Below, piece by piece: positions 55,219 through 63,617 of a stretch of 64,000 nt of DNA. Origin of the DNA: JAKVAV01 sp047632755 (GTDB lineage Bacteria; Bacteroidota; Bacteroidia; Flavobacteriales_D; Cryomorphaceae); contig JBLIDT010000013.1 in the NCBI GenBank assembly GCA_047632755.1, positions 1 through 64,000 on the forward strand, written 5' to 3'. Position 1 is the first letter of the stretch, and each line of letters starts with the position of its first letter. Both the position numbers and the translations under genes were made by a program. The notes under the pieces were generated by a model. It did no database searches. It saw only the letters and a list, made by a program, of their open reading frames with translations, and was not told the origin of the DNA.

Positions 55219-56508
55219 TTAATAGTGACACTTGGCACATTCCCATCCACCTAACTCTTTGGCGGTAATGGTTCCATCTTCCAAGTATTTTTTAAGTTCT
55301 TCTTTGCCATTCTCTTTGAGGCGCTCGTGGATTTCGTCGTAATATTCATTACCCTCCATTTTCACCTCAGTTTCCAAGTGACAGTTAATGCACCAGCCCA
55401 TCGTGAGTGGTGCATATTGTCCAGCAACAGTATAATCTTTTTGAATCTCACCATGACATTCTTGACACTCAATCTCTCCCACAACGTAGTGTTGAGCATG
55501 ATTGAAGTAAGCGTGATCAGGAAGGTTGTGAACTTTGACCCATTTGATAGGCTTCTCCTCACCAGTGTATTCCTGATTATCCATGTCCCAGCCTACTGCC
55601 TCATAAATCTTCATGATTTCAGCGGTACCTTCATCGTTTCTTCCCCGGTTGATTCCCTTGTGGCAATTCATACAAATGTTTGCCGAGGGGATTCCAGCAT
55701 GCTTGCTCTTTAATGCCCCAGTGTGGCAATACACACAAGCCACTCCGTTCTCACCAGCGTGGAGCGTGTGGTTAAAGGCAATGGGTTGCTCAGGCGTATA
55801 TCCTTGGTAAACCCCGATTCCCATAAGAGCTTCATAACCGCTTACAGCAAGATAAACAACGAACAGAATACTGAGAATTGAAACGAACACTTTGTTTTTC
55901 AAAAACCATATTTTAGCTTTCGTAGCAAAGGACATTTCCGCCTCGATCTCCGTCCCCTCTGAGGCTCGCATGGCGTTTTGGATGTTGTTCAATGAGGTAC
56001 GAACGCTCCATAGAGAGAAAACTAAGATGAGCAAGATGAACAGTACAATCAATAGCCAAGTGGTGTCGAGACCTCTCTCAACAGGAATGTCGGCTAAAGC
56101 ATCACCGTCAACAGGAGTTTCTCTAACAGGAGGTACCCAGTTTTTCACATAGGCCAAAATAGCTGTGATCTCCTCATCGTTCACTGCCTGACCTGGCATT
56201 AAACCACCTTTCGGAAACCACTCATTGTAAAGATTCTTCACATAAGAATCACCTGTTTCGAGGGCTGCATTTGGGTTCTTAATCCATAGGTAAAGCAATT
56301 CTTCATTGCCAGCCCAGCGTTCCTCAACTCCTTGCAGAGCAGGGCCCGTCATGTTCTGGTCCACCTTGTGACAAGATGAACAATTTGCTTTAAATAATTT
56401 CTCGCCATCTTGGGCAGAAACCTCTCCAACTCCTACAAAAGCCGCTACTACGAGGGCTGACAAAAATATATTAAAAGACCTTCTCATCTTTTCTGAAAAC
56501 TGCATCAT
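55219..56508 (-). CDS. actA: Alternative Complex III subunit ActA, multiheme cytochrome c with extra N-terminal heme domain
   Basis: This protein (about 429 residues) begins with a signal peptide (ending VGEVSAQ) and has six CxxCH motifs: CSSCHK in a monoheme cytochrome c domain, then, after a membrane helix (about 150-170), CVYCH, CMNCH, CQECH, CINCH and CAKCH. The last five form the usual pentaheme part. The N-terminal monoheme domain (NCSSCHKVDQNMTGPALQG with Met ligand region GGLMPGQAV) is an extra module. Start candidates are ATG at 56508, 56505 and 56487; the longer frame to 56583 has no signal peptide at its end. It is the first gene of the act-cta operon. Confidence 0.93.
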   Translation of the reverse strand: MMQFSEKMRRSFNIFLSALVVAAFVGVGEVSAQDGEKLFKANCSSCHKVDQNMTGPALQGVEERWAGNEELLYLWIKNPNAALETGDSYVKNLYNEWFPKGGLMPGQAVNDEEITAILAYVKNWVPPVRETPVDGDALADIPVERGLDTTWLLIVLFILLILVFSLWSVRTSLNNIQNAMRASEGTEIEAEMSFATKAKIWFLKNKVFVSILSILFVVYLAVSGYEALMGIGVYQGYTPEQPIAFNHTLHAGENGVACVYCHTGALKSKHAGIPSANICMNCHKGINRGRNDEGTAEIMKIYEAVGWDMDNQEYTGEEKPIKWVKVHNLPDHAYFNHAQHYVVGEIECQECHGEIQKDYTVAGQYAPLTMGWCINCHLETEVKMEGNEYYDEIHERLKENGKEELKKYLEDGTITAKELGGWECAKCHY

Positions 56509-56549
56509 ATCTACAATTGAGCTTAGATAAATAGCCGCAAATTTTTCCG

Positions 56550-56557
56550 CAAAAATA
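56550..56557 (-). promoter_or_regulatory. Promoter -7 box for the actA-ctaD operon
   Basis: TATTTTTG on the minus strand, a full match to TAnnTTTG, 41 bases before ATG 56508. The -33 element is unclear. It lies in the divergent gap shared with the SPOR gene. Confidence 0.5.
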
Positions 56558-56731
56558 GGACAAAGGAGTATCGATGTCCTCATTATGTGCTGAAATTGTC
56601 AAGGCTGCAAATAATTTAAAATGATTCTAAATAAGCGCGTCTATTGTCAAAAGTGGCCTCAAACAAGAACCCTATCATCTTGACTCAACCCTGAATTGCG
56701 TTAGATTGCGTCGAAAGGAAAATAATGGTCT

Positions 56732-56739
56732 TAAATTTG
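56732..56739 (+). promoter_or_regulatory. Promoter -7 box for the SPOR-domain gene
   Basis: TAAATTTG, a full match to TAnnTTTG, with a TTG 23 bases upstream at the edge of the allowed spacing. An upstream ATG at 56744 is only four bases away, which makes the ATG at 56756 the better start. Confidence 0.55.
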
Positions 56740-56755
56740 CCCTATGATTAAAAGC

Positions 56756-57262
56756 ATGTCAAAAACTATTTTACTCCTGTTTCTTAGTTCGCTACTTTGG
56801 ATTTCAACGACTCACGGCCAAGATGAAGATGCTCAATTAAATGAACGCGTTTATTCCAGAGATTACCACTCAAACAAGGATTCATTCAAGCAAAAGAATA
56901 GAACTGGTAAAATAACAATCATTGAAGATGAGCGAATTACAGAGCTCGACAACCTAAAAAGAGATTATCCCAGCCTTCAAGATGGCTACCGCGTTCAGAT
57001 ATTCTTTGGCAAGCGGAAGGAAGCATTAAACAAGAAAGCAAAATTCACCGAGTCTTACCCAAAGCTTCCTGCATATATTTCCTATTTGGCTCCAAATTTC
57101 CGTCTAAGGGTGGGCGATTTCCGCACTCGAACAGAAGGAGAAAAACTCAAGCATGAAATTGACTCTGACTATCCAGGATGCTACTTGGTTAAGGATAAAA
57201 TTGAATTACCTTCCTTAGAAAAGGATGAACCATTGCAAGAGGAAAATTCAAAAATGGACTAG
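56756..57262 (+). CDS. Secreted SPOR-domain protein
   Basis: A 168-residue protein with signal peptide (MSKTILLLFLSSLLWISTTHGQ) and a C-terminal SPOR domain (YRVQIFFGKRKEALNKKAKF, then RLRVGDFRTRTEGEKLKHEI), the peptidoglycan-binding fold that recognises denuded glycan at division sites. Between them is a charged region. ATG at 56744 would add MIKS ahead of the signal peptide; the position of the -7 box at 56732-56739 favours 56756. The gene converges on infB: both stop codons share the palindrome CTAG at 57259-57262. Confidence 0.86.
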   Translation: MSKTILLLFLSSLLWISTTHGQDEDAQLNERVYSRDYHSNKDSFKQKNRTGKITIIEDERITELDNLKRDYPSLQDGYRVQIFFGKRKEALNKKAKFTESYPKLPAYISYLAPNFRLRVGDFRTRTEGEKLKHEIDSDYPGCYLVKDKIELPSLEKDEPLQEENSKMD

Positions 57263-60063
57263 TCGGCGAGCGTTTGCTTCACTTCCACTTCTTCGTAAGC
57301 TTCGATGACATCGCCTTCCTGAATGTCGTTGAACTTGTTTACGTTCAAACCACATTCGTAGCCTTTAGTCACCTCTTTGACTTCATCCTTGAATCGCTTC
57401 AAGCTTCCCAGTTCTCCGCTGTATACCACAATACCGTCCCGAATTACGCGGATCAAATTGTGTCGACTCAGCTTTCCGTCGGTCACGAAACAACCTGCAA
57501 CGGTACCAATTTTTGAGATTCTGAATGTTTCTCGAATTTCAGCGTTTCCAACGATCTTCTCTTCGATCTTAGCCGAGAGCATTCCCTCCATGGCATCCTT
57601 GATCTCCTCGATCGCGGCGTAGATAACAGAGTAGATTTTGATTTGTATCTCTTCTTTCTCTGCAATTCGTCTTGCTCCACTCGATGGACGTACTTGGAAA
57701 CCAACGATAATTGCATCAGATGCAGTTGCCAAAAGAACGTCGCTTTCGGTAATCTGACCCACAGCTTTGTGAATCACATTTACCTGAATTTTATCGGTAG
57801 AAAGTTTTTGTAGCGAATCGCTCAATGCTTCGACAGAACCATCCACGTCACCTTTGATGATCACATTAAGTTCCTTAAAGTCTCCTATCGCAATTCGACG
57901 ACCAATTTCATCGAGAGTGATGTGCTTATGAGTACGAACACCTTGCTCACGCAATAATTGCTCGCGTCTTGTAGCAATATTTCGCGCTTCACGTTCGTCT
58001 TCCATTACGTGGAATCGGTCACCCGCATTTGGGGCCCCGCTCAATCCAAGCATGGATACTGGAGCTGATGGTCCCGCTTCTTTGATGCTTAGGTATCGCT
58101 CGTTCATCATGGCCTTCACGCGTCCTGTGTATTGACCAGCCAAAACAACATCGCCAACTTTCATGGTTCCAGCTTCAATGAGCAAAGTGGTAACATAACC
58201 TCTACCCTTATCAAGCGTAGATTCAATTACAGTACCAATGGCTCTCTTATTAGGATTAGCCTTGAGATCCAAGAGTTCTGCTTCGAGGAGAACCTTGTCG
58301 AGAAGTTCGTCAATATTGGTTCCCTTCTTGGCTGATATGTCTTGACTTTGGTATTTACCACCCCAGTCTTCGACCAAAATATTCATCTGCGCCAGTTGTT
58401 CCTTGAGTTTCTCAGGGTTGGCATCTTGCTTATCAATCTTATTAAAAGCGAAAATCATTGGGATACCCGCAGCTTGTGCGTGATTAATGGCCTCTTTTGT
58501 TTGAGGCATCACGTCATCATCAGCAGCTATTACGATAATGGCCAAATCGGTAACCTGCGCTCCACGAGCACGCATGGCAGTAAACGCCTCGTGACCTGGA
58601 GTATCGAGGAATGTGATTTTCTTTCCTTCGCCTACTTCAACGCTGTAAGCTCCAATGTGCTGGGTAATTCCTCCCGCCTCACCAGCTATTACGTTTTCTT
58701 TACGAATATAATCCAGCAGGGAAGTCTTACCGTGATCTACGTGTCCCATAACGGTAACGATAGGAGCACGCGTTTCGAGATCTTCGGGTTTATCATCCTC
58801 CATCTCAATGGCCTCCTGAATATCGGCAGAGGTAAACTCAACATCGTAAGAAAATTCTTCGGCAATGATGGTCAAGGTTTCAGCATCGAGACGCTGATTG
58901 ATCGAGGCCATGATTCCCAATGACATACAGGCTGAGATAACCTCGTTAGAACTTACATCCATCATCGAAGCCAAATCGGCTACAGTCACGAACTCTGTAA
59001 GCTTTAGAAGTTTAGACTCTTCTTGCTCTTGTTGGAGTTTCTCTTCGGCACGCGTTCGATGCTCATCTCTCTTGAGCCTTCTGTTCTTAGCTCCTTTGTT
59101 CTTTCCAGATCCACCTTGCAGTTTGGCAAGTGTCTCTTTCAACTCTCTATCAATATCGGCTTGACTCACCTCACGGCGATCACCAGGTCTTTTGGGTTTT
59201 GCTTTGTTCGCAACGGGCTTGCTTACATCAACCTTATCGGGGCGCAGGCGCTTTCTCTTTCTTCTACCTTTTTGGGTATCCTTGTCAGGGTCAGTGCTGA
59301 TAACTGGCTTTTTCTTCGGTCTTCTCTCTGGAAGATCGATCTTACCAATTACCGTTGGTGCGGTAAGCTTCTGGACATTGGTGCGAATGGTATTGTCTTC
59401 TTCCCTTTGTGCTTTTGCCTTTTTCTCTATTTCTGCTTTCTCAGCGGCTGTGAGCTCTACAGGCTTAACTTCTTCTAATACTACAGGAGGTGCAGCTTCT
59501 GCTTTCTCCTCTTTTGAATCTACGGCAACCTCAGCTACAGGCTCCTCTTTCTTATCTTCGACTTTAGCCTCATTTTCCTCGACTTTGGCCTCAACCTTTT
59601 CCTCGACTTTGGCTTCAGCCTTCTCTTCTACTTTGTCTTCTTTGCTAGGAAGCGCAACTTCTTGCTTTTTGTCCTTATTCAGATCTATTTTACCAACCAC
59701 TGAAACGCCAGGCTTCGCTTTTACCTCGGTCTTGAAAATATCATCAGTAGAGCCTTGCACATTTTTAATGAGCAATTCTTCTTTGTCTTCTTCCCTTTCT
59801 TTGCGCTCTTCTTTCTCTCTCTCTAAGGTAACAGTCTCCTTATTGGCCGTGACCTTTCCAGCAGTTTTAGCTTTCTCCTTAAGCTGCTTTGAGTCTTGAA
59901 ATTCATTCACTAGAATTTCATAGGCAGCAGGCTCAATTTTAGCATTGGGCTTGCTCTCTATTTGAAAACCTTTGTCCGCTAAAGTGTCAACAATGGTTTG
60001 AATTCCAACGTTAAATTCCTTGGCGGCTTTACTTAGTCGTACCGATGCTTTGCGTATTGGCAT
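57259..60063 (-). CDS. infB: Translation initiation factor IF-2
   Basis: IF-2 is the GTPase that brings initiator tRNA to the ribosome. The 934-residue protein has an N-terminal IF2 domain (KEFNVGIQTIVDTLADKGF), a long low-complexity Lys/Glu/Ala region (about 80-330) typical of Bacteroidota, the G domain with GHVDHGKTSLLDYI (about 440-453), DTPGHEAFTAMRARG and NKIDK, and domains II-IV. It is the last gene of rimP-nusA-infB. Confidence 0.97.
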   Translation of the reverse strand: MPIRKASVRLSKAAKEFNVGIQTIVDTLADKGFQIESKPNAKIEPAAYEILVNEFQDSKQLKEKAKTAGKVTANKETVTLEREKEERKEREEDKEELLIKNVQGSTDDIFKTEVKAKPGVSVVGKIDLNKDKKQEVALPSKEDKVEEKAEAKVEEKVEAKVEENEAKVEDKKEEPVAEVAVDSKEEKAEAAPPVVLEEVKPVELTAAEKAEIEKKAKAQREEDNTIRTNVQKLTAPTVIGKIDLPERRPKKKPVISTDPDKDTQKGRRKRKRLRPDKVDVSKPVANKAKPKRPGDRREVSQADIDRELKETLAKLQGGSGKNKGAKNRRLKRDEHRTRAEEKLQQEQEESKLLKLTEFVTVADLASMMDVSSNEVISACMSLGIMASINQRLDAETLTIIAEEFSYDVEFTSADIQEAIEMEDDKPEDLETRAPIVTVMGHVDHGKTSLLDYIRKENVIAGEAGGITQHIGAYSVEVGEGKKITFLDTPGHEAFTAMRARGAQVTDLAIIVIAADDDVMPQTKEAINHAQAAGIPMIFAFNKIDKQDANPEKLKEQLAQMNILVEDWGGKYQSQDISAKKGTNIDELLDKVLLEAELLDLKANPNKRAIGTVIESTLDKGRGYVTTLLIEAGTMKVGDVVLAGQYTGRVKAMMNERYLSIKEAGPSAPVSMLGLSGAPNAGDRFHVMEDEREARNIATRREQLLREQGVRTHKHITLDEIGRRIAIGDFKELNVIIKGDVDGSVEALSDSLQKLSTDKIQVNVIHKAVGQITESDVLLATASDAIIVGFQVRPSSGARRIAEKEEIQIKIYSVIYAAIEEIKDAMEGMLSAKIEEKIVGNAEIRETFRISKIGTVAGCFVTDGKLSRHNLIRVIRDGIVVYSGELGSLKRFKDEVKEVTKGYECGLNVNKFNDIQEGDVIEAYEEVEVKQTLAD

Positions 60064-60112
60064 ATAAAATTATCGGGGTTTCTGCGAAGTTAAAAAAAAG
60101 CGTTACTCCGCT

Positions 60113-61342
60113 CTAATCTAATTCTTCGCTCAAAATTTTCATTATTTCTTTGACGGTTTCTTCTTCCAGGTCAGATCTCTTAACCAACTCCTCGGGAGCA
60201 AGATCCAGCACTGCTCTGGCAGTATCTAAACCAACCTTCTTCAATTCGTCGATGATCCAGCTGTCGATTTCATCTGCAAACTCTTCCAAATCTACATCTT
60301 CATCTTCTCCTTCAGAGTCGCGATAAACGTCAATTTCGAAACCTGTTAGCTTTCCAGCCAACTTAATATTATGACCTCCCTTACCAATGGCAAGTGAGAC
60401 TTGATCAGGCTTTAAGAATACTTCCGCTTTCCGTCCATCTATTTTGATGCTAGTAATCTTGGCGGGGCTCAATGAACGCTGAATGAGTAATTGATCATTC
60501 GCCGTGTAGTTGATCACATCGATATTCTCGTTTTTCAATTCACGAACAATACTGTGAATTCTAGAACCTTTCATACCCACACAAGCTCCTACAGGATCAA
60601 TGCGGTCATCGTAAGATTCAACGGCTACTTTGGCTCTTTCGCCAGGAACACGTACGATCTTCTTGATAGTAATCAATCCATCAAAAACTTCAGGAACCTC
60701 CATTTCAAAGAGACGCTCCAAGAATTCAGGGGCAGTTCTCGATAAGATAACCACTGGATTGTTGTTGCGCATCTCAACTTTGGCAACAACAGCTCTAACC
60801 GTGTCTCCTTTTTTGAAATAATCACTAGGAATTTGCTCCGACTTGGGTAAAATCAATTCATTTCCCTCATCATCAAGCAAAAGAATTTCTCGTTTCCAAA
60901 CTTGGTAAACCTCTCCTGCTATGATTTCGCCGACTCTTGCGATGTACTTATTGTATAAGCTATCTTTTTCGAGTTCAATAATCTTTGAAACAAGATTTTG
61001 ACGCATCGATAATATGGATCTTCTACCGAAGTGATCCAACTTGATTTCTTCCGTAGCTTCTTCACCTACCTCAAAATCAGGTTCAATCTTTACGGCATGA
61101 GAAATAGCTATTTGTGCATTCTCATCCTCCACCTCACCGTCTTGAACGATCTCGCGATTACGCCAAATCTCCAAGTCACCCTCATCTGGGTTTATGATGA
61201 TGTCGAAGTTATCATCCGTACCATGTTTCTTGATGAGCATATTTCGGAAGACATCTTCCAAAATGCGCATCATCGTTTCACGATCGATGTTTTTAAACTC
61301 TTTGAACTCGGTGAACGAGTCGAACAAATTTACATTGCTCAT
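60113..61342 (-). CDS. nusA: Transcription termination/antitermination factor NusA
   Basis: NusA binds RNA polymerase and nascent RNA and affects pausing, termination and antitermination. The 409-residue protein has the N-terminal RNAP-binding domain, an S1 domain (about 135-200), and two KH domains (VGACVGMKGSRIHSIVREL near 252-270 and LAIGKGGHNIKLAGKL near 317-332), then a short acidic C-terminal tail. It starts six bases after rimP. It may also control its own operon through a hairpin in the leader (61838-61860). Confidence 0.96.
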   Translation of the reverse strand: MSNVNLFDSFTEFKEFKNIDRETMMRILEDVFRNMLIKKHGTDDNFDIIINPDEGDLEIWRNREIVQDGEVEDENAQIAISHAVKIEPDFEVGEEATEEIKLDHFGRRSILSMRQNLVSKIIELEKDSLYNKYIARVGEIIAGEVYQVWKREILLLDDEGNELILPKSEQIPSDYFKKGDTVRAVVAKVEMRNNNPVVILSRTAPEFLERLFEMEVPEVFDGLITIKKIVRVPGERAKVAVESYDDRIDPVGACVGMKGSRIHSIVRELKNENIDVINYTANDQLLIQRSLSPAKITSIKIDGRKAEVFLKPDQVSLAIGKGGHNIKLAGKLTGFEIDVYRDSEGEDEDVDLEEFADEIDSWIIDELKKVGLDTARAVLDLAPEELVKRSDLEEETVKEIMKILSEELD

Positions 61343-61348
61343 GTGCTG

Positions 61349-61816
61349 TTATTTGAAATTGATTTTGATTTTGGCCTGCTTTATTTCGGTGTAAGACAGA
61401 TCCAATTCTTCTTCAATAAGTATTTTCTTCTTTTTCCCTGGTACCCGCTCTTTTCTTTTCGTTTGAAGCTTGATACCTTTTTCGTCAGCAGCCATTAACT
61501 CCCCTTCCACTTCTATTCCTTCTGTTAGCCTTATCTCCAAGCTTCTTCCCACGTTTTTGATATACTGACGAGGGTCTCTCAAGGGTTTATCAATTCCTGG
61601 CGATGCCACCTGCAAAGAGAAATCTTCCTCTTCTCGATCTAGGTTGTGCTCAATTTGACGACTGATATCCACACAATCTAGTATAGAAACGGGACCCATA
61701 CTCTCAAGCTCTAGCTTGATAATATTGCCTGGCTTAATATCCAATTCTAGGATATAGTATTGCGTTCCCTCGATCTTCTCGGCTACTAAACTTCTTATGG
61801 TGTTCTCGGTAATCAC
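61349..61816 (-). CDS. rimP: Ribosome maturation factor RimP
   Basis: RimP helps 30S subunit assembly. The 155-residue protein has the two-domain pattern: QYYILELDIKPGN (about 19-31), a VSILDCVDISRQIEHNLD segment (about 38-55) and LQVASPGIDKPLRDPRQYI (about 65-83), ending in a Lys-rich domain. The start is GTG at 61816, inside a triple GATTAC repeat. It is the first gene of rimP-nusA-infB. Confidence 0.94.
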   Translation of the reverse strand: MITENTIRSLVAEKIEGTQYYILELDIKPGNIIKLELESMGPVSILDCVDISRQIEHNLDREEEDFSLQVASPGIDKPLRDPRQYIKNVGRSLEIRLTEGIEVEGELMAADEKGIKLQTKRKERVPGKKKKILIEEELDLSYTEIKQAKIKINFK

Positions 61817-61834
61817 TTGTAATCGCTTGTAATC
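61809..61834 (-). repeat. Three GATTAC repeats at the rimP start
   Basis: On the minus strand GATTAC occurs three times at 10-base intervals (61834-61829, 61824-61819, 61814-61809). The last copy overlaps the GTG start codon of rimP. It follows directly after the T tract of the hairpin at 61838-61860. It could be a protein or RNA binding site for control of the operon; this is inference. Confidence 0.6.
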
Positions 61835-61837
61835 AAT

Positions 61838-61860
61838 AAAAAGAGGGGCTTCGGCCCCTC
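61838..61860 (-). terminator. Terminator hairpin after the MORN gene and inside the rimP-nusA-infB leader
   Basis: A 7-bp GC-rich stem (61843-61849 with 61854-61860, GAGGGGC and complement, CGAA loop on the minus strand) is followed by TTTTT (61842-61838). It is 62 bases after the stop of the MORN-repeat gene, so it may end that transcript. It is also downstream of the likely rimP promoter (61888-61916) and 22 bases before the rimP GTG, so the operon's own transcripts must pass it. This fits an attenuator. Confidence 0.85.
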
Positions 61861-61887
61861 GATTTAGTTTCTTTTATTTTGTGAATG

Positions 61888-61916
61888 CAAATGTAATGAT
61901 TTTTCCTGAAAATCAA
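61888..61916 (-). promoter_or_regulatory. Promoter for rimP-nusA-infB
   Basis: On the minus strand ATTG (TTG at 61916-61914), 18 bases and TACATTTG (61895-61888, full match to TAnnTTTG). The -33 part is just past the stop of the MORN gene. Start of transcription would be near 61881, giving a leader of about 65 bases, longer than for most other genes here and containing a terminator-like hairpin. Confidence 0.7.
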
Positions 61917-61921
61917 TGGTG

Positions 61922-63532
61922 CTATCGATTCATTCGGTTGTCTTCTACCACTCTGACTTTCCGACCGTTCTTGTATTCTATCTTGGTAATCACATTGCCA
62001 CGTGGCGAAAAGGATGTCGAGATGCCTTCTCGCTTCCCCTCTTCAAAATTCTCCTCCAGTTCAGGCTGCCCTCCCTGACGATGATAGATCACGGATTTGC
62101 CGTGTTGTTTCCCATTGCGGTATCCCGATTCTCTCATTTTTCCTCCTTCTGGGAAATAGTAAATCCATTTGCCGTCGGGCTTACCTTCTAGATAGGCGCC
62201 CTCTCTAATCGGTATGTTTTGCTCAGAGAATTCGGAATAGGGACCATTAAAGCTTCCATCCTTGTACCAAGCATTTTCCTCAAGCGTTCCATCTTCATGG
62301 TAATGTTTCCAATTGCCAACTTTCTCATCGCCTTGCCACGCCCCCTCATACATGGGCGATCCATTTGGAAACCACCCTTTCCACTTCCCAATCAACTTTC
62401 CCGACTCAAAACTTCCCTCATCTTTTGGGGAACCCGACTGGTACCAAGATTTCCATAAGCCCTCTTCAAGTCCGCTGACGTATGGGCCTTCTTGCAACAT
62501 TTTTCCATTTTCAAACCAAGTGGTCCAGTTTCCATTTCGTTTGTTCTTTAGGAAATCACCTTTTCTCCACTCGCTTCCATTCGGATAGTAAAAGATCCAT
62601 TCACCCGACTTCTCTCCCCTCTGCCATTCGCCTTCGTACTGAACTTGACCGTTGAAGTAATAATATATCCACTGGCCTTCTTGTAGCCCATCGACAAAAT
62701 AACCCTTCATCTCCATGTAACCGCTATCGCGATAGAATTGCCACTCCCCTTCTTTCAGACCTATCTCGTACTGACCTGTAAGTGCAGCTTCACCATTCTC
62801 AAAATTTTCAATAAACAGTCCCTCGAGCGAATCCTCTTCAAAATGAGTCTCTTTCCAAAGATTGCCATTGGAAAAATAGTACAACCATGTACCGTCCTTC
62901 TTGCTCTGATCGTAATATCCCTTGGTTCGTTTTTGTGCGTCGGGATACCAAGTAGTTGACTCACCAGTCATCCATCCTTTGGTATATGCCTCTTTACTCT
63001 TCCGCTCGCCATCCGAGTAGAATGTTTCCATAAATCCAGATCCATCTACAACGGCCGCCTCTCCATCAGATAGAAAGTAGCTTATAAGCTCGACACTGTC
63101 CTCTTTATGGACAAACTCAACCATATTCAAAATACTATCGGGGTACCAATACTTCCACTCTCCCATTTTCATTCCTTCCTTATAGTATCCCTTTTCTTTG
63201 GGGTTTCCGGAAGGGAAAAATGACTGCAGCAAACTATCTGGTCTATCCCAATCAAAGTATCCCTCAGTTTCCAATTGACCATTCTTATAGAACCTTTTCA
63301 CGGGTCCATTGAGTCGACCTAAAAAGAAGTCAGACTGCTCCTTGATGGCGCCGTCGCTGTAGTAATATTTCCAAGTTCCATGTTCCAATCCTCGACGATA
63401 AAGTCCTTCGGAACGCTTCACTTTTTGATCCTTGTCCCAAAAATCGATGAAGGACTGATCTTGCGAAAAAACATCTTGCGTGCCCACAAGGAAGAGGACA
63501 ACAATGGAGAAATAAGATAATTTAAAATTCAT
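61922..63532 (-). CDS. Secreted MORN-repeat (MORN_2/YwqK-like) protein
   Basis: A 536-residue protein with signal peptide (MNFKLSYFSIVVLFLVGTQDVFSQ) and about 20 repeats of some 22-23 residues with the pattern (E/K)G.....G.W.YYY.NG.....E, for example YEGEWQRGEKSGEWIFYYPN. It ends with YKNGRKVRVVEDNRMNR. Such repeats (toxin-antitoxin YwqK-like in databases) form elongated beta structures; the extracytoplasmic location makes an antitoxin role unlikely. The longest frame begins with TTG at 63544; ATG at 63532 is chosen for the signal peptide. No T9SS tail is present. Confidence 0.85.
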   Translation of the reverse strand: MNFKLSYFSIVVLFLVGTQDVFSQDQSFIDFWDKDQKVKRSEGLYRRGLEHGTWKYYYSDGAIKEQSDFFLGRLNGPVKRFYKNGQLETEGYFDWDRPDSLLQSFFPSGNPKEKGYYKEGMKMGEWKYWYPDSILNMVEFVHKEDSVELISYFLSDGEAAVVDGSGFMETFYSDGERKSKEAYTKGWMTGESTTWYPDAQKRTKGYYDQSKKDGTWLYYFSNGNLWKETHFEEDSLEGLFIENFENGEAALTGQYEIGLKEGEWQFYRDSGYMEMKGYFVDGLQEGQWIYYYFNGQVQYEGEWQRGEKSGEWIFYYPNGSEWRKGDFLKNKRNGNWTTWFENGKMLQEGPYVSGLEEGLWKSWYQSGSPKDEGSFESGKLIGKWKGWFPNGSPMYEGAWQGDEKVGNWKHYHEDGTLEENAWYKDGSFNGPYSEFSEQNIPIREGAYLEGKPDGKWIYYFPEGGKMRESGYRNGKQHGKSVIYHRQGGQPELEENFEEGKREGISTSFSPRGNVITKIEYKNGRKVRVVEDNRMNR

Positions 63533-63564
63533 TCCGGAATCCAAGTGTTTGAGTTTTTAAAGTT

Positions 63565-63598
63565 GGCCTTTCCCGCTAGGTAAAAAACCTGAAAGGCC
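63565..63598. other. Hairpin-forming sequence upstream of the MORN gene
   Basis: GGCCTTTC (63565-63572) and GAAAGGCC (63591-63598) form an 8-bp stem; an inner AGGT/ACCT pair around AAAAA can extend it. There is no T tract on either side. It is in the 5' region of the MORN gene, where it may be a leader structure. No promoter is clear in the 233-base gap between 63532 and 63766. Confidence 0.4.
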
Positions 63599-63617
63599 TA
63601 AGACTTCTGCACATAAC

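Noticed and set aside
59192..59899. A 235-codon Ser/Phe-rich plus-strand frame opposite infB
   Set aside because: It is the reverse of the Lys/Glu/Ala low-complexity region of IF-2, which always gives long Ser/Phe/Leu frames on the other strand.
61922..63532. Antitoxin function suggested by the YwqK-like repeat family
   Set aside because: The protein has a signal peptide, is far longer than antitoxins and no toxin gene is near. The name reflects database labelling of the repeat.
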